Both the position numbers and the translations under genes were made by a program. The notes beneath the pieces were generated by a model. It was given only the letters and a program-made list of their open reading frames with translations. It made no database searches and had not been told where the DNA came from. DNA of 64,000 nt from Chamaecyparis obtusa (Eukaryota > Streptophyta > Pinopsida > Cupressales > Cupressaceae), in assembly GCA_027943335.1 (NCBI GenBank), contig BSBK01005143.1, positions 1-64,000 on the forward strand. Reading direction: 5' to 3'. Of this stretch, positions 60,689-64,000 are shown piece after piece (position 1 is the stretch's first letter; every line of letters begins with the position of its first letter).

Positions 60689-61660
60689 ATGGATGGAGAA
60701 ACTGGGAAAGTATGGCCGTAGTCACTATCATTTAATGGCACTAACTATGACATTTGGTCAAGAAAAATGAGAACAATACTCATTGCTAATGACTTGCATG
60801 AGCTTGTCTTTGATGGCTTTGCAGATGTAACCAATCCTGCCATTTATGCAGCCCTTACAAACAATTAGAAGAATGCTTTGAAGGTGATGAGAAGAAAAGA
60901 TGCAAAGGCTTTAAGCCTTATTGAAGCATCCTTGATAGAGCCATTATTTCCCAGAATTGCAGCAGTTAATTATGCAAAGGAAGCTTGGGACATTCTAAGC
61001 ACAAGTTTCAAAGGGATTGATACAGTCCGTATTGTGAAATTTCAAATGCTTCGCAGAGACTTTGAGAGTCTCTTCATGAAGGAGAATGAGACCATTGCAA
61101 ATTTCAGCACAAGAGTCTCTACTTTGATCAATCAGTTGAAGACAAATGGAGAAACAATCACTGATCAAAGAATGGTGGAAAAAATCTTGAGGAGTCTTCC
61201 CTCTAAATTTGATACGCTTGTAATCTCCATTGAACAAGCTAAAGACCTCTCAACATTAAGTGTTGATGAGTTAATGGATTCTCTTCAAACCCATGAGCAA
61301 AGAGTTAAAAGGTCTTTCAGATCCTCCCAAGAACAAGGTTTTAGAGCTCAAGGAAACACAAGAGGCAAGGGGAGAGGAAGAAATAGCTCTAGAAGAAACT
61401 CAAGAGGTAGAGGTCATGGTAATTCCACTCAAAGAAATGTTGGAGCTGAAATTTCAGGAAGAACTAATAACTATGAGGGAGCCAGTAGCTCTCAAAATAC
61501 TTCCAAAGGAGGAAGAAGCTCCAACAACTCAAATAAGAGTAATGTTGAATGTTATTATTGCCATAAATTTGGGCATTATGCAAGTGAATGCTGGAAGAAG
61601 CAAGGTGATCAGTCAAAGAAAAGTGCAAATGTGGCTAATGCAAATGTAGATGGAGGAAAT
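60689..61660 (+). pseudogene. gag: Element G gag, two in-frame stops
   Basis: ATG 60689 starts the frame. TAG at 60719 precedes SLSFNGTNYDIWSRKM, and a second TAG lies at 60866. The capsid region runs through AWDILSTSFKG, LRSLPSKFDTLVISIE and LSVDELMDSLQTHEQRV. A glycine/arginine-rich stretch (61340-61530) precedes an intact zinc knuckle CYYCHKFGHYASEC near 61549-61590. The frame continues into protease. Confidence 0.9.
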
Positions 61661-63300
61661 AACCCCACAGCCTTCATCATGTGCAACATTGGTGAAGAGG
61701 GCAGCCCTGAAGTTTGGTATTTGGACAGTGGCTGTAGCAACCACATGAGTGGTAATGAAAGTCTTTTTTCTTTCATTGATAAAAATTATAAGTTTGAAAT
61801 AAAGTTGGGAAACAATGTGATTATTTCAATTCAGGGAAAAGGATTAATCATCATCCACACTAAGCCAGGTGAGAAGAAAGAAATGCAAAATGTTTATTTT
61901 GCTCCTGGAATGAAGCACAATCTAATGAGTCTTGGACAGCTCATTGAAAATGGATACAAAGTGCAGATGGAGAATGACAAATGTGTCATTCATGAGAAAG
62001 ATGGAAGTAAGAAAATTGTTGTAGCAATTCAAATGACAAAGAACTAGATGTTTCCATTGAATATTGAGACATGTTTTTCATCTCAATCAGTTATTGCATC
62101 TTCCAAGCAATTGTGTACAGCAGTACAAAAATCAATCTTCAAGAGCGTGATTGAAGATCCCTCCAAGCTATGGCATCTAAGGTATGGACATCTTGGTTAT
62201 GCTGGTTTAAATTTATTATCCAAGAAAAGAATGGTAGATGGTTTACCAAGTATTGTAGAGTCTAATAGCAAATGTGAGGCTTGCATTTTGGGTAAGCAAC
62301 ATAGGCTTCCCTTTAATTATGGTAATTCTAGAAGGGCAAGAGCACCATTAGAGTTGGTGCATACTGATTTAGTAAGCCCAATGCAAATTACTTCCATTGG
62401 GGGGAATACTTATTTTATGACCTTCATAGATGATTTCAGCCATAGAACTTGGGTTTATTTTTTGCAAAATAAATCTGGTGCATTTGATAAGTTTCTTGTT
62501 TTTAAAGCCCAAGCTGAAAAGGAAAGTGGACATTATGTCAAAGTTCTAAGGTCAGATAGAGGGGGGGAGTATACCTCCAATGTTTTTGTAAATTTTTGTA
62601 GGCAAAATGGCATAAAAAGGGAGCTTACAGCCAGTTATACTCCGCAGCAAAATGGAGTGGCTGAAAGAAAAAATAGAACCATTGTTGAAATGGCAAGAAA
62701 CATGATGAAAGAAAAAGGACTCCCAACTAAATACTGGGGAGAGGCTATAGCAACAACATTTTACTTGATTAATAGAAGTCCTACAATGGTAGTCTGTGTT
62801 AGAATTCCTCTTGAGGCATGGGCAAAGCATAGATGGACAATTCATCACTTAAGAGTGTTTGGGTGCGTAGCTTATGCACATGTGCCAAAGGAGCAAAGAC
62901 AAAAGCTGGATGACAAGGGTGTGAAATGTATTTTCACTGGCTATAGTTCAGAATCTAAAGCATACAGATTGTATAACCTAGTCACCAAGAAGATCATCAT
63001 TTCAAGAGATGTACAGTTCATTGAAAATGAATCATGGGATGGTTTGTTGAGCATAACATCAAGCACTTCATCTCAAGTGCCTATTATTAATGAAGTTGAA
63101 GATGTTGATGACCATCATGATGATGGAGCAGCAGATGTTAATGACTCCCAACAACTTCCAATTCAGCTAGCACAACAAAGTAGCAGTAGCAGTAGTGAGA
63201 GTTCTAATCCTACTCTCACCTCCCTTTTACCAAGAAAGACTAAGAGTCTAAGACAAATTTATCAAGATGAAAGGTATGAAGAAGGTGTTGATGAAAACAT
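61661..63300 (+). pseudogene. pol: Element G protease-integrase
   Basis: The protease motif WYLDSGCSNHMS lies near 61717 and is intact. One TAG at 62045 interrupts the frame before integrase. The integrase zinc domain (LWHLRYGHLG about 62170, CEACILGKQHRLPF about 62275) and core (HTDLVSP, FIDDFSH, SDRGGEY) follow with all expected acidic residues visible. The tail has RVFGCVAYAHVPKEQRQKLD. A serine-rich, acidic linker (63080-63230) leads to RT. Confidence 0.9.
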
Positions 63301-64000
63301 AAATTTTGCATTATTTTCTTATAGTGATCCAATTTATTTTGAGGATGCTGTGAAAGAAGAAAAATGGTGTGAAGCCATGGATGAGGAAATGGATGCAATA
63401 AAAAGAAATGAAACATGGGAGCTTACTAATTTTCCACCAAATAAGAAAGCTATTGGTGTCAAGTGGGTTTATAAGACTAAGAGAAATGCTGAAGGAAAAG
63501 TAGATAGGCATAAGGCTTGATTGGTGGTCAAGGGGTACAAACAAAAGTATGGTACAAATTATGATGAGACTTATAATGCCCTTGTTGCTAGAATGGAGAC
63601 CGTGCGTGTTGTCATAGCAATTGCAGCCCAGCACAAATGGAAGGTATTTCAAATGGATGTTAAGTCTTCCTTCTTTATTGGTGAATTGAAAGAGAAGTTT
63701 ATGTGGAGCAGCCATTTGGCTATGAAGTTCCAGGAAAAGAAAAGAAGTGTGTAGGCTAAAAAGAGCTCTTTATGGGCTGAAGTAAGCTCCAAGAGCTTGG
63801 TATAGCAAGATTGATTCCTACTTATTGAAGAATGGCTTTTGCAAAAGTGATAGTGAGCCTACTCTTTACATCAAGGTAGCTGATGGTAATCTTTTGATTA
63901 TTTTCTTGTATGTAGATGATTTAGTTTTTACTGGGGATAATGATTTCCTTATTGCTGATTTTAAAAAGGCTATGAAAAATGAGTTTGAGATGTCAGATTT
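63301..64000 (+). pseudogene. pol: Element G reverse transcriptase, N-terminal part
   Basis: It opens with W-C-E-AMDEEMDAIKRNETWEL and WVYKTKRNAEGKV. TGA at 63518 replaces a codon in HKARLVVKGY. A frame change near 63690 and another near 63750 disrupt VYVEQPFGYE and the following LKRALYGLK region, where a TAA also lies. The catalytic box YVDD near 63912 is intact. The sequence runs off the window before RNase H. Confidence 0.88.

Larger units (their letters stand above)
59981..64000 (+). mobile_element. Copia LTR retrotransposon G, 3' part beyond the window
   Basis: It has a 5' LTR of 623 bp, a perfect tRNA-Met primer site, and gag, protease, integrase and the first part of RT in one frame to about 63690, followed by small frameshifts. 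It is the least damaged element here: only four in-frame stops over 2.9 kb. The 3' LTR is not in the window, so LTR limits rest on TGTTGAAA...ATCTACA termini and the adjacent primer site. Confidence 0.88.

Overview
This window looks like nuclear DNA of a land plant, most likely a gymnosperm. The inference rests on AT-rich, repeat-saturated sequence full of old, nested LTR retrotransposons; initiator-Met-tRNA primer sites; a plant-type LINE with an RNase H tail; a decayed copy of a plant multi-pass membrane protein family; and a decayed protein disulfide isomerase. I found no intact host gene, tRNA, rRNA or CRISPR array. Every long coding stretch is broken by stops or frameshifts.

Layout. 1-6379: Copia element A (+), 5' LTR cut by the window edge. 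6380-7387: (TA)n microsatellite and an array of small palindromes. 7388-12836: Tnt1-like Copia element B (+) with 257-bp LTRs. 13104-15438: pseudogene of a plant multi-pass membrane protein. 16906-21433: 5'-truncated LINE (+) inside a perfect 14-bp target duplication, with an extra ORF after its RNase H domain. 22266-36286: Copia element C (+), whose 5' LTR is split by element D (22956-30141, -). 38457-48051: Gypsy-type element E (-) with gag and protease only; its 5' LTR is interrupted by element F (48052-53760, -), a second copy of the D family. 54321-54670: protein disulfide isomerase pseudogene (-). 55141-58461: non-coding stretch bounded by PPT-like and PBS-like signals. 59981-64000: Copia element G (+), running off the window.

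How the parts relate. A and C are complete gag-protease-integrase-RT-RNase H elements. D and F carry no pol. They have a gag with about four zinc knuckles, a stop at the same place in both copies, then a second long ORF with a plant-mobile-domain-like N-terminal region and a coiled-coil C-terminal half. D/F share primer site, purine tracts, a CTAACAAGG-like repeated LTR motif and a C-rich box near the LTR end with A and C, so A- or C-like elements could have mobilised them in trans. A similar mobile-domain-plus-coiled-coil ORF lies in the LINE. This pol-less, ORF2-bearing family is the best candidate here for an undescribed system. All readings are by eye; no database search was run.
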